This document shows, piece by piece, positions 15,668 to 25,445 of a stretch of DNA of 35,663 bases (its first letter is position 1; each line of letters opens with the position of its first letter). The stretch comes from Gammaproteobacteria bacterium. Lineage in GTDB: Bacteria; Pseudomonadota; Gammaproteobacteria; Pseudomonadales; Azotimanducaceae. The DNA lies in the NCBI GenBank assembly GCA_012961165.1, contig DTZW01000099.1, positions 1-35,663 of the forward strand. The letters run 5' to 3'. The translations under genes and the position numbers were made by a program. The notes below the pieces were generated by a model, which saw only the letters and a list, made by a program, of their open reading frames with translations, made no database searches and was not told the DNA's origin.

Positions 15668-18102
15668 CTGAGATTGAAAGAGAGGTTCAGAAGCACTGGG
15701 CCGACAACGGCAGTTTTGAAGTCACTGAGAACAGTGACAAGCCCAAGTTCTATTGTCTGTCGATGTTTCCCTATCCAAGTGGCCAGCTGCACATGGGGCA
15801 CGTTCGAACGTACACGCTGGGCGATGTGATTGGCCGATTCCAGCGACTCAAGGGCAAGAATGTGCTGCAGCCGATGGGCTGGGATGCGTTCGGGCTACCC
15901 GCAGAAAATGCGGCAATTAAGAGAAACATTCCGCCGGCAAAATGGACCTACCAGAATATTGCGCATATGCGAACCCAGATGAAGGCGCTTGGGTTCGCCT
16001 TTGACTGGAGTCGAGAGTTCGAAACCTGCGACCCGCAGTACTACAAATGGGAGCAATGGTTCTTTACACGCCTGTTTCGAAAAGGCCTTGTTTACAAGAA
16101 AGCTGCTTTCGTCAACTGGGACCCGGTTGACCAGACGGTGCTTGCGAACGAACAAGTCATTGATGGTCGCGGCTGGCGATCTGATGCGCTGGTTGAGAGA
16201 CGCGAACTCGCCCAGTGGTTTGTGAAGATCACTGACTACGCCGAAGAGTTGCTTGAAGACCTGGATAAGCTCGCTGGCTGGCCTGACAAAATCAAGACGA
16301 TGCAGCGGAACTGGATTGGTCGGTCTGAAGGCGTAGAAATCAAATTCCAATTAGACGGCGCAGAGGCTGTCTCGGTCTATACCACACGTCCTGACACCTT
16401 GATGGGTGTGACTTATCTTGCCGTAGCACCCCAGCACCCCCTGGCGGTATCAGCTGCGGGTAATAACCCCGAGCTTCAGACTTTTCTTGATGACTGCAAC
16501 CAAACCAAAGTTGCAGAAGCGGATATGGCGAAGCAAGAAAAGCAGGGGTTGCCCACGGGCCAAAATGTCATCCATCCTATTACTGGTGAGCCTGTTCCTG
16601 TCTGGGTCGCCAACTTTGTCCTGATGGAATACGGTTCCGGCGCGGTCATGTCAGTACCGGGGCATGACCAGAGGGATTGGGAGTTTGCAAAGAAGTACGG
16701 CCTGCCAATCAAACAGGTCATAGCGCCAGCTGAAAGCAGCCAGGCTGACTGCAACCTGGATCTCGAGGCGTTTACTGAGCATGGGGTACTGGTGAACTCT
16801 GGTGAATATGACGGGCTGAAATTCGATCAGGCCTTCGAGGCGATTGCCGCGGCACTGGTCCAGAAGAATTGTGGCGAAAGACAAACCAACTACCGGTTGC
16901 GTGACTGGGGGGTCTCGCGGCAACGCTACTGGGGATGCCCGATTCCCATTATTAATTGTGACAAGTGTGGCCCTGTTCCTGTACCCGATGAAGACCTGCC
17001 TGTAGAACTGCCGAGTGATGTGGAGTTTGAAGGGGTTGGGTCTCCAATCAAAAAGATGAACGACTGGTACGAGACGAGCTGTCCTGATTGTGGGTCTGCT
17101 GCTATTCGAGAGACTGATACATTTGATACTTTTATGGAATCTTCCTGGTACTACGCCAGGTTTGCGAGCCATAACCATAGTGAAGGTATGCTCGACGAGC
17201 GAGCCAAATACTGGACGTCTGTTGATCACTATGTCGGTGGAGAAGAGCACGCGATCCTGCATCTGCTGTATGCAAGGTTCTTCCATAAGGTGATGCGTGA
17301 TGAGGGGCTGGTCGAATCAGATGAACCCTTCGAGAAGCTGCTGGCGCTGGGGATGGTACTCCAGGGCGGAACCAAGATGTCCAAGTCAGCGGGAGATGCC
17401 GGTGACCCACAACATTTAATGGACCGGTTTGGTGCCGATGCCGTCAGGATGGCAATGATGTTTGCGGCCCCGCCTGAGCAATCGTTTGAATGGTCAGAAA
17501 ATGGCGTTGAATCAGCGAACAAGTGGCTCAGAACCAGGCTTTGGAATACGGTCGTCGATCATCTCTCCGGTGGAGCGCTTCCGACACTTGATATTGCTTC
17601 ACTGTCGAGCGAACAAAGAGACCTTCGCCGGTTGGTGCACGAAACGCTGGCAAAGTGTGAAGATGATTTTGGTCGCCGATTGGCGTTTAACACGGTCGTG
17701 GCTGCCGTTATGTCGCTGATGAACCAGGTCATTAAATTTGAGGATAGTTCAGGACAGGACCGCGCAGTCGTCCATGAAGCCCTGACTGCAGCGGTACTGA
17801 TCATGTCACCCATCACACCTCACATCTGTCATACGCTTTGGCAGATGCTGGGCCTTGGGGATATTGAGATTGCTGACTGGCTGCCAGTTGATCAAAGTGC
17901 GCTAGAGAAGTCTGTGGTTGAACTCGCTGTGCAGGTGAACGGAAAACTGCGCGGAAAAGTTGAACTCTCGCCGGATGCAGAACAAGATGAGGCGGTGAGG
18001 GTTGCCAGGTTGCAGGAGAATGTTGAAAAGTATCTTATCGATAAAACGATTCGAAAAACCATTTACGTACCGAACAAGATCCTGAATTTTGTGGTTTCCT
18101 GA
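15643..18102 (+). CDS. leuS: leucyl-tRNA synthetase
   Basis: This class I synthetase charges tRNA-Leu. The 819-residue protein has the HIGH-type motif HMGH at 50-53 ([10 protein letters not shown]), an editing (CP1) domain at about 225-415 with the [12 protein letters not shown] signature, and zinc-type cysteine pairs (CDKCG and CPDCG). KMSKS is at 578-582, and an anticodon-binding and C-terminal domain ends in the usual [16 protein letters not shown]. It is about 40 residues shorter than the E. coli enzyme. The start at ATG 15643 is set by homology ([16 protein letters not shown]). The leader is unusual: three tandem repeats and a decoy ORF. lptE overlaps its end by 14 bases. Confidence 0.98.
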   Translation: MSEHKYSHTEIEREVQKHWADNGSFEVTENSDKPKFYCLSMFPYPSGQLHMGHVRTYTLGDVIGRFQRLKGKNVLQPMGWDAFGLPAENAAIKRNIPPAKWTYQNIAHMRTQMKALGFAFDWSREFETCDPQYYKWEQWFFTRLFRKGLVYKKAAFVNWDPVDQTVLANEQVIDGRGWRSDALVERRELAQWFVKITDYAEELLEDLDKLAGWPDKIKTMQRNWIGRSEGVEIKFQLDGAEAVSVYTTRPDTLMGVTYLAVAPQHPLAVSAAGNNPELQTFLDDCNQTKVAEADMAKQEKQGLPTGQNVIHPITGEPVPVWVANFVLMEYGSGAVMSVPGHDQRDWEFAKKYGLPIKQVIAPAESSQADCNLDLEAFTEHGVLVNSGEYDGLKFDQAFEAIAAALVQKNCGERQTNYRLRDWGVSRQRYWGCPIPIINCDKCGPVPVPDEDLPVELPSDVEFEGVGSPIKKMNDWYETSCPDCGSAAIRETDTFDTFMESSWYYARFASHNHSEGMLDERAKYWTSVDHYVGGEEHAILHLLYARFFHKVMRDEGLVESDEPFEKLLALGMVLQGGTKMSKSAGDAGDPQHLMDRFGADAVRMAMMFAAPPEQSFEWSENGVESANKWLRTRLWNTVVDHLSGGALPTLDIASLSSEQRDLRRLVHETLAKCEDDFGRRLAFNTVVAAVMSLMNQVIKFEDSSGQDRAVVHEALTAAVLIMSPITPHICHTLWQMLGLGDIEIADWLPVDQSALEKSVVELAVQVNGKLRGKVELSPDAEQDEAVRVARLQENVEKYLIDKTIRKTIYVPNKILNFVVS

Positions 18103-18589
18103 AAGCGTAGCCAGATATGTTGTGTTGGCGACCCTTTTAGGGGTTGCTGGTTGCGGTTTCCAGCTTCGCGGCACAGAACCTGGTGGTCTCGAATCGTTGA
18201 ATATCATGGGTGCCAGCGCTGCGCCGCTCACTTCAAAATCCTTCAGGCAAGCCCTTGAAGACAGGGATGTCCAGATTGTGCCAGCCGGCGCAGGCGTTAT
18301 TTCAGTCCATATGCTTGATGAGCGATCTCATCGCAGGTCGGTCGCCACCACGGATGTGTTTGACGCGGCGGAATACGAACTCCGGCTTGAGCTTGATGTG
18401 TCCATTTCCAGGGGCGAAAACTTCTTGCTTGAAGACGCGACGCTGGTTTCGCAGCGGGTCTACGCCGTCGATTCGGGCAATCTTTCTGGCAGTTACGAAG
18501 AGCAGGCTCTGCTGTTGTCCGATATGAGAGTTAACCTGGCTGAGCAGCTGATTCGTCGAGTCAATTTCCTCGCGGGGCCTGCGCCTTGA
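18089..18589 (+). CDS. lptE: LPS-assembly lipoprotein LptE
   Basis: LptE plugs the LptD barrel and helps insert lipopolysaccharide in the outer membrane. The 166-residue precursor has a short signal (about residues 5-21) with a lipobox LLGVAGC; C22 is the acylated residue, followed by GFQLRG, the typical mature start of the family. The remaining sequence fits the small alpha/beta LptE fold. It overlaps leuS by 14 bases and is followed by holA after 4 bases, the conserved leuS-lptE-holA order. Confidence 0.93.
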   Translation: MWFPESVARYVVLATLLGVAGCGFQLRGTEPGGLESLNIMGASAAPLTSKSFRQALEDRDVQIVPAGAGVISVHMLDERSHRRSVATTDVFDAAEYELRLELDVSISRGENFLLEDATLVSQRVYAVDSGNLSGSYEEQALLLSDMRVNLAEQLIRRVNFLAGPAP

Positions 18590-18593
18590 TGCG

Positions 18594-19643
18594 ATGAAAG
18601 TCTACGCTAACCAACTGGTTGAAACACTAAAGCAGAAAAGCCTGCGAATCTTCGTCGTCAGTGGCGATGAGCCGCTTCTCGTTCAGGAAAGTTGTGATCT
18701 CGTTCGCCGCGGACTCAAGGCGCAGGGGTTTGTTGAAAGGGACCTTTTCTATGCAGAGTCGGGCTTCGACTGGAGTGGCTTGCTATACAGCAGTAACAGC
18801 ATGTCCTTGTTCGCTGAGAAAAAGCTGATTGAGGTTCGCTTACCCACAGGCAAGCCGGGTGATGCAGGGGGTAAGGTGTTGACGGAATTGGTGTCGAGCT
18901 TGTCGGAAGATAACGCCCTGCTGCTGGTGCTTCCGCGCGCCGACCAGTCAACCCAGCGGACAAAGTGGTTCAAGAGCGTTGAGGCGGCTGCTGGATTCGT
19001 CCAGGTCTGGCCAATCGAAGCAAAGGAGTTGCCCAGGTGGTTGGAGAACAGGTTTCGCCAGGCTGGGTTAAAAGTGACCCGGGATGCCTTGCGGGCGATG
19101 GCGCAGCGGACTGAAGGCAATCTGCTGGCTTCTGTGCAGGAAATTGAGCGCCTTAAACTAATTGTTGGTGAGCGAGAAGTTAATGTTGATGATGTCAGCG
19201 CAGGCGTTGCAGACAGCGCGCGTTACGATGTTTTTAAACTCATTGATGCCGGATTGGCGGGTGACATAAATCGTTGCGTTCGTATGACTACAGGGCTTAA
19301 GGCTGAAGGAGTAGAGCCACTATTCATCGTTAACATGCTGGTACGCGAAATCAGGTCAATAGAGAGCATTAAAACTGCGATCAACCAGAACCAGAACCAG
19401 AATCGGGGCGCTGGCCAGCGAGAAGTTTTTAAGAAAGCCCGGGTGTGGGACAAGCGAGTTCCATTGGTCACGAAATGTCTGGACCGACATGATTCGCGGT
19501 CACTTCAGGAGATGTTGCTGCAACTAGGGTCAGTGGACCGAACCGTAAAAGGCCTGGAGTCAGGCGACCCGTGGCGAAAGTTGCAGGATGTGGTATTTCG
19601 GCTTGCGGGTCTCAAGCAGTTTTCGAGAGTCGGTGCACTTTAG
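18594..19643 (+). CDS. holA: DNA polymerase III subunit delta
   Basis: HolA is the clamp-loader subunit that opens the beta sliding clamp. The 349-residue protein shows the family pattern: an N-terminal FVVSGDEPLLVQE segment, a degenerate AAA-type domain without a Walker A motif (about 15-140), and helical domains to the end, including the LLASVQEIERLKL helix. Length is close to E. coli HolA (343). A hexanucleotide repeat (AACCAG three times, 19383-19400) encodes NQNQNQ in a linker near residue 265. The ATG follows lptE by 4 bases. It ends the conserved cluster. Confidence 0.95.
   Translation: MKVYANQLVETLKQKSLRIFVVSGDEPLLVQESCDLVRRGLKAQGFVERDLFYAESGFDWSGLLYSSNSMSLFAEKKLIEVRLPTGKPGDAGGKVLTELVSSLSEDNALLLVLPRADQSTQRTKWFKSVEAAAGFVQVWPIEAKELPRWLENRFRQAGLKVTRDALRAMAQRTEGNLLASVQEIERLKLIVGEREVNVDDVSAGVADSARYDVFKLIDAGLAGDINRCVRMTTGLKAEGVEPLFIVNMLVREIRSIESIKTAINQNQNQNRGAGQREVFKKARVWDKRVPLVTKCLDRHDSRSLQEMLLQLGSVDRTVKGLESGDPWRKLQDVVFRLAGLKQFSRVGAL
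19383..19400 (+). repeat. AACCAG x3 microsatellite inside holA
   Basis: Three perfect hexamers encode Asn-Gln repeats in a loop of the delta subunit. Length change by slippage would keep the frame, so it would only alter the linker. Confidence 0.8.
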
Positions 19644-20030
19644 ATATTAAGTTCGGTCTCGTGACTAATTCACCGTTGTTTTTGCTTCACTGCCTCTGGA
19701 AACCAGCTCAAGCGCGTCTCCGTCTGTGAATGAAGTAGCTGCCTGTCCGTGGCTGATCATCAGGATTCTTATCATTTGTAGTGTCTATCCATCGGCATGC
19801 GGTATACCGCGTAATCGGTCAGGGTTTTATCGCAACCCTGCGTGATGGGTGAATAGCATTTTTGCCCTATTAACGCTATTCTTGCCCACCCGCATGACGT
19901 CGATATTCCCTGTTTATTGGTAAGTTGAGTCGAAGGCACTAAGTCACGCAGATGGCTTCGATCGAAGGGTAAGTATCGTCAAAAGCGGCGAAATAAAACA
20001 ATAGGATTCAAACAGTTAGGTGTAGTAGTC
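19644..20030. other. 387-bp intergenic region with clustered inverted repeats
   Basis: No convincing coding frame is present between holA and cobS. Three inverted repeats are packed between 19799 and 19881: a perfect 12-bp palindrome GCGGTATACCGC (19799-19810), CAGGGTT/AACCCTG (19820-19840, 7-base loop), and GAATAGC/GCTATTC (19851-19881). The last extends outward through GGGTG/CACCC with a bulge. I see no long T-run after any of them and no cobalamin-riboswitch box. The cobS promoter is presumably in the last 150 bases, but no consensus pair is evident. Confidence 0.55.
19799..19881. repeat. cluster of three stem-loops upstream of cobS
   Basis: Adjacent hairpins at 19799-19810, 19820-19840 and 19851-19881 could be a REP-like intergenic element, an RNA leader or a small RNA. 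Exact stems are 6, 7 and 7 bp. No similar copy was noticed elsewhere in the window. Confidence 0.45.
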
Positions 20031-21011
20031 ATGGCAGAAAAGCACGGTGCATTGGAAGGCGATGGTATCCCTGATACCCAGGTTGACGTAAGGGAAGTCT
20101 TTGGGATGGATGTGGATTTGCAGGTGCCTGCTTTCTCACAGACGTCTGAACATGTCCCTGCGTTTGATGAAAGTTATCTGTTCGACCACGAGACTACGCT
20201 AGCGATTCTGGCCGGGTTCTCGCATAACCGTAGATGCATGATCCAGGGTTATCACGGAACTGGAAAATCGACGCACATTGAACAGGTTGCCGCTCGGTTG
20301 AACTGGCCTTGTATCCGTATCAATCTTGATAGCCACGTCAGCAGGATCGATCTTGTGGGCAAGGATGCAATTGTCCTCAAGGATGGCAAGCAGATCACCG
20401 AGTTTAAGGAGGGGTTACTCCCCTGGGCATTGCAAAGAGGCTGCGCACTTGTCTTTGACGAGTATGATGCCGGACGCCCTGACGTCATGTTCGTCATTCA
20501 GCGTGTACTTGAAGTTGAAGGTAAGCTCACGCTGCTTGATCAGAGCAAAGTAATATCACCGCACCAGTCTTTTCGAATGTTTGCGACAACCAACACAATT
20601 GGCCTTGGTGATTCCTCAGGGCTCTACCATGGTACGCAGCAAATCAACCAGGGACAGATGGACCGATGGAACATCGTCACGACTTTGAACTATCTGCATC
20701 GTGAAAAGGAAACAGATATCGTTGTTGCGAAGCTGCGGGATATTGACCGCTGGACGGTCGCTAACATGGTGTCAGTCGCGAATCTTACGAGACAGGGCTT
20801 TATGAATGGCGACATTTCAATTGTCATGTCTCCTCGTACGGTCATCATGTGGGCAGAGAATGCCAAAATTTTCAATGATTACGGATTTGCCTTTCGGTTG
20901 ACGTTCCTCAATAAGTGCGATGAAACTGAACGTGCAATCGTTGCTGAATACTACCAGCGATGTATGGGTGACGAGTTACCGGAATCCAGTGCTAACGTGG
21001 TGCTCGCCTAA
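20031..21011 (+). CDS. cobS: aerobic cobaltochelatase AAA+ subunit CobS
   Basis: CobS is the MoxR-type AAA+ subunit that, with CobT and CobN, inserts cobalt into hydrogenobyrinic acid a,c-diamide in aerobic B12 synthesis. The 326-residue protein has Walker [10 protein letters not shown] at 73-81, Walker B ALVFDEYD at 139-146, and family-specific runs such as [18 protein letters not shown] and [17 protein letters not shown]. These closely recall alphaproteobacterial CobS. A short N-terminal extension precedes the conserved VREVFGMD. cobT follows 9 bases downstream. cobN and other B12 genes are absent from the window, so the pair may be an orphan CobST used for another remodelling job. Confidence 0.92.
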   Translation: MAEKHGALEGDGIPDTQVDVREVFGMDVDLQVPAFSQTSEHVPAFDESYLFDHETTLAILAGFSHNRRCMIQGYHGTGKSTHIEQVAARLNWPCIRINLDSHVSRIDLVGKDAIVLKDGKQITEFKEGLLPWALQRGCALVFDEYDAGRPDVMFVIQRVLEVEGKLTLLDQSKVISPHQSFRMFATTNTIGLGDSSGLYHGTQQINQGQMDRWNIVTTLNYLHREKETDIVVAKLRDIDRWTVANMVSVANLTRQGFMNGDISIVMSPRTVIMWAENAKIFNDYGFAFRLTFLNKCDETERAIVAEYYQRCMGDELPESSANVVLA

Positions 21012-21020
21012 GGGTGTAAT

Positions 21021-22859
21021 GTGATTTCCGATGATTCCACGGAGTTGTTCAAGCAAGCCGTCACCTCCACGATGCGTGCCATCTCCGGTAATGAAGAGCT
21101 GCAGGTAAGTTTTGGCCGCGGTAAGCCTTACCTGCAAGGCAACCGTGCGCGAATCCCTCTGCCAGATGGCGGCATGACGACCGAGCAATTAGCCTCACTG
21201 CGAGGAAATGCAGATAAATTTGCACTCCAAACGCGATTCCACGACGACGATATGCATCGCAAGAGCCGTCCTGTTACGGGGATTTCGCAGGAAATCTATG
21301 ACTGCGTAGAAGAGGCTCGTATCGCCTGCATTGGTAGTTACCTGATGAAAGGTGTCGGCGACAACCTGCATGCCCAATTGCTGGAGCATTGTACAAACCA
21401 GGGATTCCAGCAGGTGGAAAGCCAAAGCCAGGCGCCGCTGGGAGAAGCCCTTGGCATGTTGATTCGCGAAAAAGTCACCGGAAGGAAGCCGCCGGTCGGT
21501 GGTGATCTGGTGCTTGATCTGTGGCGAGATCATCTCGAATACGCGCTAAGTGACGACCTGATTGACCTCGAGAACTTGATGTTCGACCAGGAAGCGTTTA
21601 CCCGGCTAGCCAGGAAAATGATTTCAGACCTTGGACTATCTGACGAATACGGTGAAGACAATTCGGATGGTGAGTCCGAGGAACAGGACAACGAAGAAGA
21701 GGACACACAGTCCGAGTCGGGAGACGAGGCGGCCGATCAGGACATGAGTGGCGATTCGGATCTGGCAGATGCGATCGAGGGTGAGGTTCCTGTAGACATG
21801 GACGCTATGGAAATGGCGGAAATGGAAGGCGATGAAGATGAAGCCGGCGCGCCACCGGATATGGCGGGCGAACAAAACTGGCTTCGCCCCAAGGAGAACA
21901 GCTACAAATCATTTACCGACAATTTTGATGAAACAGTGGTTGCCGGTGAGCTTTGTGATCCCGTTGAACTGGAGCGACTGCGTGGTGTGTTGGATAAGCA
22001 TCTCCAGAATTCCCAGGTCATTATTGGGAAACTGGCGAACCGCCTGCAGCGTAAGTTAATGGCCCAGCAGAATCGAACATGGGAGTTCGATCTTGAAGAA
22101 GGCATGCTGGACACGTCGCGGCTTACCAATGTTATTACCGACCCTTTCCATCCGCTTGCGTTCAAGCAAGAAAAAGACATGAAGTTCAGGGATACCGTCG
22201 TCTCCCTGTTGATTGATAGCTCTGGGTCCATGCGAGGCAGATCTATTACCATAGCGGCGATGTGCGCAGACATTCTGGGACGTACACTGGAACGTTGTTC
22301 GGTGAAAGTAGAAATCCTGGGATTCACGACACGCGCATGGCGAGGTGGCCAGTCCCGTGAGCTTTGGTTACAGCAGGGCAAGACAGCGCAGCCAGGACGT
22401 CTAAACGATTTGCGGCACATTATTTATAAGGGCGCGGATATGCCCTGGCGGCGGGCGCGTACCAATCTTGGCCTAATGATGAGGGAAGAGCTGCTCAAGG
22501 AGAATATCGATGGCGAGGCGCTCCTGTGGGCTCATAACCGAATTGTAGGACGACCGGAAGACCGGAAGATCCTGATGGTGATCTCCGATGGATTACCCGT
22601 CGACAATTCTACCTTGCTGGTTAACCCAAGTAATTATCTTGAACAGCATTTGAAATACTCGATCGACCAGATTGAAAACCAGTCATCGGTTGAGCTGGTA
22701 GCGATCGGTATAGGACACGATGTCACACACCACTACCATCGTGCGGTGACGATTACTGACGCAGAGCAGCTTGGTGATGCGATGACGGAACAGCTTGTTG
22801 ATCTGTTTGACGAAGAGTCCAACAAAAAGAGCCGTCCGGTGGCAACGGATGTCGCCTGA
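21021..22859 (+). CDS. cobT: cobaltochelatase VWA subunit CobT
   Basis: The 612-residue partner of CobS has an N-terminal conserved region (about 1-200) and a very acidic low-complexity linker (about 215-285; runs of Glu/Asp and Met). Its C-terminal VWA domain has an intact MIDAS motif DSSGS (D399, S401, S403). In the CobNST complex CobS and CobT form a chaperone-like ring that drives CobN. The start is GTG 21021 behind AAGGG. The stop lies inside the start of the NUDIX gene. The intact MIDAS and AAA+ motifs argue that the pair is functional. Which metal or substrate it serves here depends on whether cobN exists elsewhere. Confidence 0.92.
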   Translation: MISDDSTELFKQAVTSTMRAISGNEELQVSFGRGKPYLQGNRARIPLPDGGMTTEQLASLRGNADKFALQTRFHDDDMHRKSRPVTGISQEIYDCVEEARIACIGSYLMKGVGDNLHAQLLEHCTNQGFQQVESQSQAPLGEALGMLIREKVTGRKPPVGGDLVLDLWRDHLEYALSDDLIDLENLMFDQEAFTRLARKMISDLGLSDEYGEDNSDGESEEQDNEEEDTQSESGDEAADQDMSGDSDLADAIEGEVPVDMDAMEMAEMEGDEDEAGAPPDMAGEQNWLRPKENSYKSFTDNFDETVVAGELCDPVELERLRGVLDKHLQNSQVIIGKLANRLQRKLMAQQNRTWEFDLEEGMLDTSRLTNVITDPFHPLAFKQEKDMKFRDTVVSLLIDSSGSMRGRSITIAAMCADILGRTLERCSVKVEILGFTTRAWRGGQSRELWLQQGKTAQPGRLNDLRHIIYKGADMPWRRARTNLGLMMREELLKENIDGEALLWAHNRIVGRPEDRKILMVISDGLPVDNSTLLVNPSNYLEQHLKYSIDQIENQSSVELVAIGIGHDVTHHYHRAVTITDAEQLGDAMTEQLVDLFDEESNKKSRPVATDVA

Positions 22860-23409
22860 GAATGCTCGTCAGCCCTTGCTGACGCTGCTTGCAAATTACC
22901 TAAAGGCCTGCCCCGACGAATCGGAGCTGACTTCCCGTTATATCTCCTTTGTAGAGGGAAATGAGGATTGTTTTGATAGATCCTTGTGCATCGGCCATGT
23001 GACCGGATCTGCGTTCATTATTGACAATGCATGCAGACAGGTTTTGCTGACTCATCACAAGAAGCTGGGGCGTTGGCTTCAGCCTGGTGGCCACGCTGAT
23101 GGTGATCCGGATGTGGCTGCGGTTGGTCTAAGGGAAGCAGAAGAAGAATCTGGCCTTGAAGCCATTCGTTTCTATATTCCTGAATTGCTGGATGTTGATA
23201 TCCATACTATCCCTGCACGAAAAGGCGAACCGGAGCATTTTCATTACGATTGTCGTTTCCTGCTTCGCTCCAGTGGTTCGGACGATTTCATTATCAGTGA
23301 TGAGTCTAATGATCTTGCCTGGGTGCCCTTTGGTGACATTTTTCAGTACACCGATGAAGAATCGATTCTTCGCATGCTCAAGAAAACCCAGAGGATTCTC
23401 TCCTGCTGA
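22849..23409 (+). CDS. NUDIX hydrolase
   Basis: The 186-residue protein carries a NUDIX box [23 protein letters not shown] at 81-103, with the metal-binding REAEEE core intact. Position 7 of the box, usually Glu, is Pro87, a variation seen in the GGHxDGDxD subgroup. NUDIX enzymes hydrolyse nucleoside diphosphates linked to other groups; the substrate here is unknown. The start ATG 22849 overlaps the cobT stop by 11 bases, so it is probably co-translated with cobST. An upstream in-frame start at 22795 would add an implausible basic stretch. The link to cobST may be operonic coincidence. Confidence 0.88.
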   Translation: MSPENARQPLLTLLANYLKACPDESELTSRYISFVEGNEDCFDRSLCIGHVTGSAFIIDNACRQVLLTHHKKLGRWLQPGGHADGDPDVAAVGLREAEEESGLEAIRFYIPELLDVDIHTIPARKGEPEHFHYDCRFLLRSSGSDDFIISDESNDLAWVPFGDIFQYTDEESILRMLKKTQRILSC

Positions 23410-23480
23410 GAAATCGAGAAGACATTCCGGTGCTCGGAAGTGCAGATGGGAAGTGCAGCGGCTTTAACTAAGCTGCGTAT

Positions 23481-24431
23481 TTAGTCAAACAGATGGCATG
23501 CGACCTGACGATCGCCGGACAGAGCAATAAGACCCGGTGTCTCAACCATGCATCGATCCATCACTTTGGGGCAGCGATCAGCGAAACGACAACCTGCTTG
23601 TACATTCACCGGAGAGGTGATCTCGCCAATAATCGGCTTGAATGCGCGACGACGTTCCAGATTGGGATCCGGCTCAGGGTTCGATTCTACAAGGAACTGT
23701 GTGTACGGGTGTTGTGGTTCAAAGAATACGTCGTTAGAGGGACCAACTTCAGCCAGTGATCCGAGGTACATGACGGCCATTCGATCCGAAACGTAACGAA
23801 CCATTGATAGATCATGGGCGATAAAAAGAAGTGTCAGCCCCATGGACTGCTTAAGCTCGTCGAGCAGGTTGATCACCTGGGCCTGCACTGAAACGTCCAG
23901 GGCTGAAATAGGCTCGTCACAAACCACAAAACGCGGTTCAATGATCATTGCCCGTGCGATTCCGATCCGTTGTCGTTGACCACCGGAAAACTCATGCGGA
24001 TATCTGGACATATGATCAGCGTTCAAACCAACCCTCTCCAGCCAGAAGGCAACCTTGTCCCGAATCTCTGAGTTCGACTGCTGGCCCTGGATGCCCGGGC
24101 CTTCGCCGACGATATCGAGCACTGTCATTCGTGGATTCAGAGAAGAATAGGGATCCTGGAAGATCATTTGCATTTGTTTCGAGTAGCGCAAGTGGTCTTT
24201 AGTCGAAAAGCGATCTGGTAGTCGTTCGCCATCGTAATAGGCCTCTCCCGAGGTCTTTGGATGCAGGCCAATGAGTGCCTTGCCGAAGGTAGATTTACCC
24301 GAGCCACTTTCGCCAACCAGCCCCAGAATTTCATTTTCATCGATGGTTAACGAGATACCGTCAACCGCGTGCAGTGTCTGGCCTCTTCCGATCATGAAAT
24401 GTTTCTTAAGTTTCTCTGTCCTAACCAGCAT
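23481..24431 (-). CDS. oppF: oligopeptide/dipeptide ABC transporter ATP-binding protein, OppF-type
   Basis: The 316-residue ATPase has Walker A GESGSGKST at 40-48, signature FSGGQRQRIGIARA, Walker B FVVCDEP and the H-loop histidine in LLFIAHD. The C-terminal oligo_HPY extension carries the conserved cysteines (CRFADRCPKVMDRC). It pairs with the OppD-type ATPase to drive peptide import. The frame is open to 24590, but a perfect GGAGG six bases before ATG 24431 and the conserved start MLVRTEKLKKHF fix the start. It overlaps the end of oppD by 11 bases and is last in the operon. Confidence 0.93.
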   Translation of the reverse strand: MLVRTEKLKKHFMIGRGQTLHAVDGISLTIDENEILGLVGESGSGKSTFGKALIGLHPKTSGEAYYDGERLPDRFSTKDHLRYSKQMQMIFQDPYSSLNPRMTVLDIVGEGPGIQGQQSNSEIRDKVAFWLERVGLNADHMSRYPHEFSGGQRQRIGIARAMIIEPRFVVCDEPISALDVSVQAQVINLLDELKQSMGLTLLFIAHDLSMVRYVSDRMAVMYLGSLAEVGPSNDVFFEPQHPYTQFLVESNPEPDPNLERRRAFKPIIGEITSPVNVQAGCRFADRCPKVMDRCMVETPGLIALSGDRQVACHLFD

Positions 24432-25443
24432 CTTGATCCTCCAGTTGGTGGAGTTCTTCAATGTCGGGCGCTGTCGGGTGGTGCAGCCAGCACCTGGCTT
24501 CATGTGATTCGCTGATCGTGGTCGCGGTTGGTAAATGTTCTGCGCAGACGGCCATGGCATAAGGGCACCTGGCGCAGTATCCACACCCAACCGGTGGTTT
24601 AAACAGGTCTGGTGGGCTACCCAGAATGGGTGTTAACGATTTATCTCGATCGTGGGTATTCGAAGGCATCGCTTCTTTCAAACCCAGTGTGTAAGGGTGG
24701 CTTGATCGATAGAAAATGTCATCGACCGTGCCTGACTCTATGACCTGACCTGCGTACATGACGGCAACCCGATCGGCCGTACGCGCCACAACTGCCAGGT
24801 CGTGGGTGATCAGGATGATCGACATATTCTCTGTTCGTTGTAACTCCAGCATCAGTTCCAGGATCTGGGCCTGAATGGTGACATCGAGCGCGGTCGTCGG
24901 CTCATCTGCGATCAGGATCGCCGGATTACACGCAAGGCTCTGCGCTATCATAGCCCGCTGAAGCATCCCGCCGGAGAATTCAAACGGGTACTGTTTCGCC
25001 CGTTTCGGGGCTTCAGGTATGTGTGTTCGTTCCAGAAGTTCAACGGCCAGTTTAAACGCTTCCTGATCAGATTTACCTCGATGTACCTTCAATGTTTCAG
25101 CAATCTGGTCGCCTATAGTCATCGTCGGGTTCAGGGAAGACATCGGGTCCTGGAAGATCATTCCTACCTCTACACCGCGAAACTTATTAGCCTCTGCGGG
25201 TGGCAGGTTCAGGATGTTTTTGCCGTTTAATGTGGCAGTACCACCGGTAATCTTTCCGGGTGGCATTGGTATCAAACCCATCAGGGATTGAACGGTGACG
25301 GATTTTCCGCACCCGGATTCTCCAACAATCGCTAGCGTTTCGCCGCGAGTGACATCGAAGCTGACGCCTCTAACTGCTTTGACTGTTCCACCATAGGTCG
25401 CGAACTCGACCTCTAGATCCTTGACTGAAAGTATCGTGTCCAT
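24421..25443 (-). CDS. oppD: oligopeptide/dipeptide ABC transporter ATP-binding protein, OppD-type
   Basis: The 340-residue ATPase has Walker A GESGCGKS (about 38-45), signature FSGGMLQRAMIAQSL, Walker B ILIADEP and the ITHD H-loop. The C-terminal extension has the four-cysteine pattern CGYCARCPYAMAVC seen in DppD/OppD, which in related transporters binds an iron-sulfur cluster. It is the second ATPase of the importer. The gene follows oppC by 2 bases and its end overlaps oppF. The C-terminal 20 residues after the cysteine region are acidic (DIEELHQLEDQDAG). Confidence 0.93.
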   Translation of the reverse strand: MDTILSVKDLEVEFATYGGTVKAVRGVSFDVTRGETLAIVGESGCGKSVTVQSLMGLIPMPPGKITGGTATLNGKNILNLPPAEANKFRGVEVGMIFQDPMSSLNPTMTIGDQIAETLKVHRGKSDQEAFKLAVELLERTHIPEAPKRAKQYPFEFSGGMLQRAMIAQSLACNPAILIADEPTTALDVTIQAQILELMLELQRTENMSIILITHDLAVVARTADRVAVMYAGQVIESGTVDDIFYRSSHPYTLGLKEAMPSNTHDRDKSLTPILGSPPDLFKPPVGCGYCARCPYAMAVCAEHLPTATTISESHEARCWLHHPTAPDIEELHQLEDQDAG

Positions 25444-25445
25444 GA

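Noticed and set aside
16651-17286. 211-codon open frame antisense to leuS
   Set aside because: It lies wholly within leuS on the other strand, has no ribosome site or recognisable protein pattern, and reflects codon bias of leuS.
19644-20030. Possible cobalamin riboswitch before cobS
   Set aside because: Neither the B12-box nor the conserved core segments are present; only simple inverted repeats are seen.
23436-23458. Direct repeat GGAAGTGCAG twice, 13 bases apart, after the NUDIX gene
   Set aside because: Only two copies in a short convergent gap with no other sign of function; too little to call a feature.
23454-23476. Terminator between the NUDIX gene and oppF
   Set aside because: Only a 5-bp stem (GCAGC/GCTGC) with a long loop and no T-run.
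23675-23695. GGTTCGATTC resembling a tRNA T-loop
   Set aside because: It lies inside the intact oppF coding frame, and no acceptor or anticodon arm can be formed around it.
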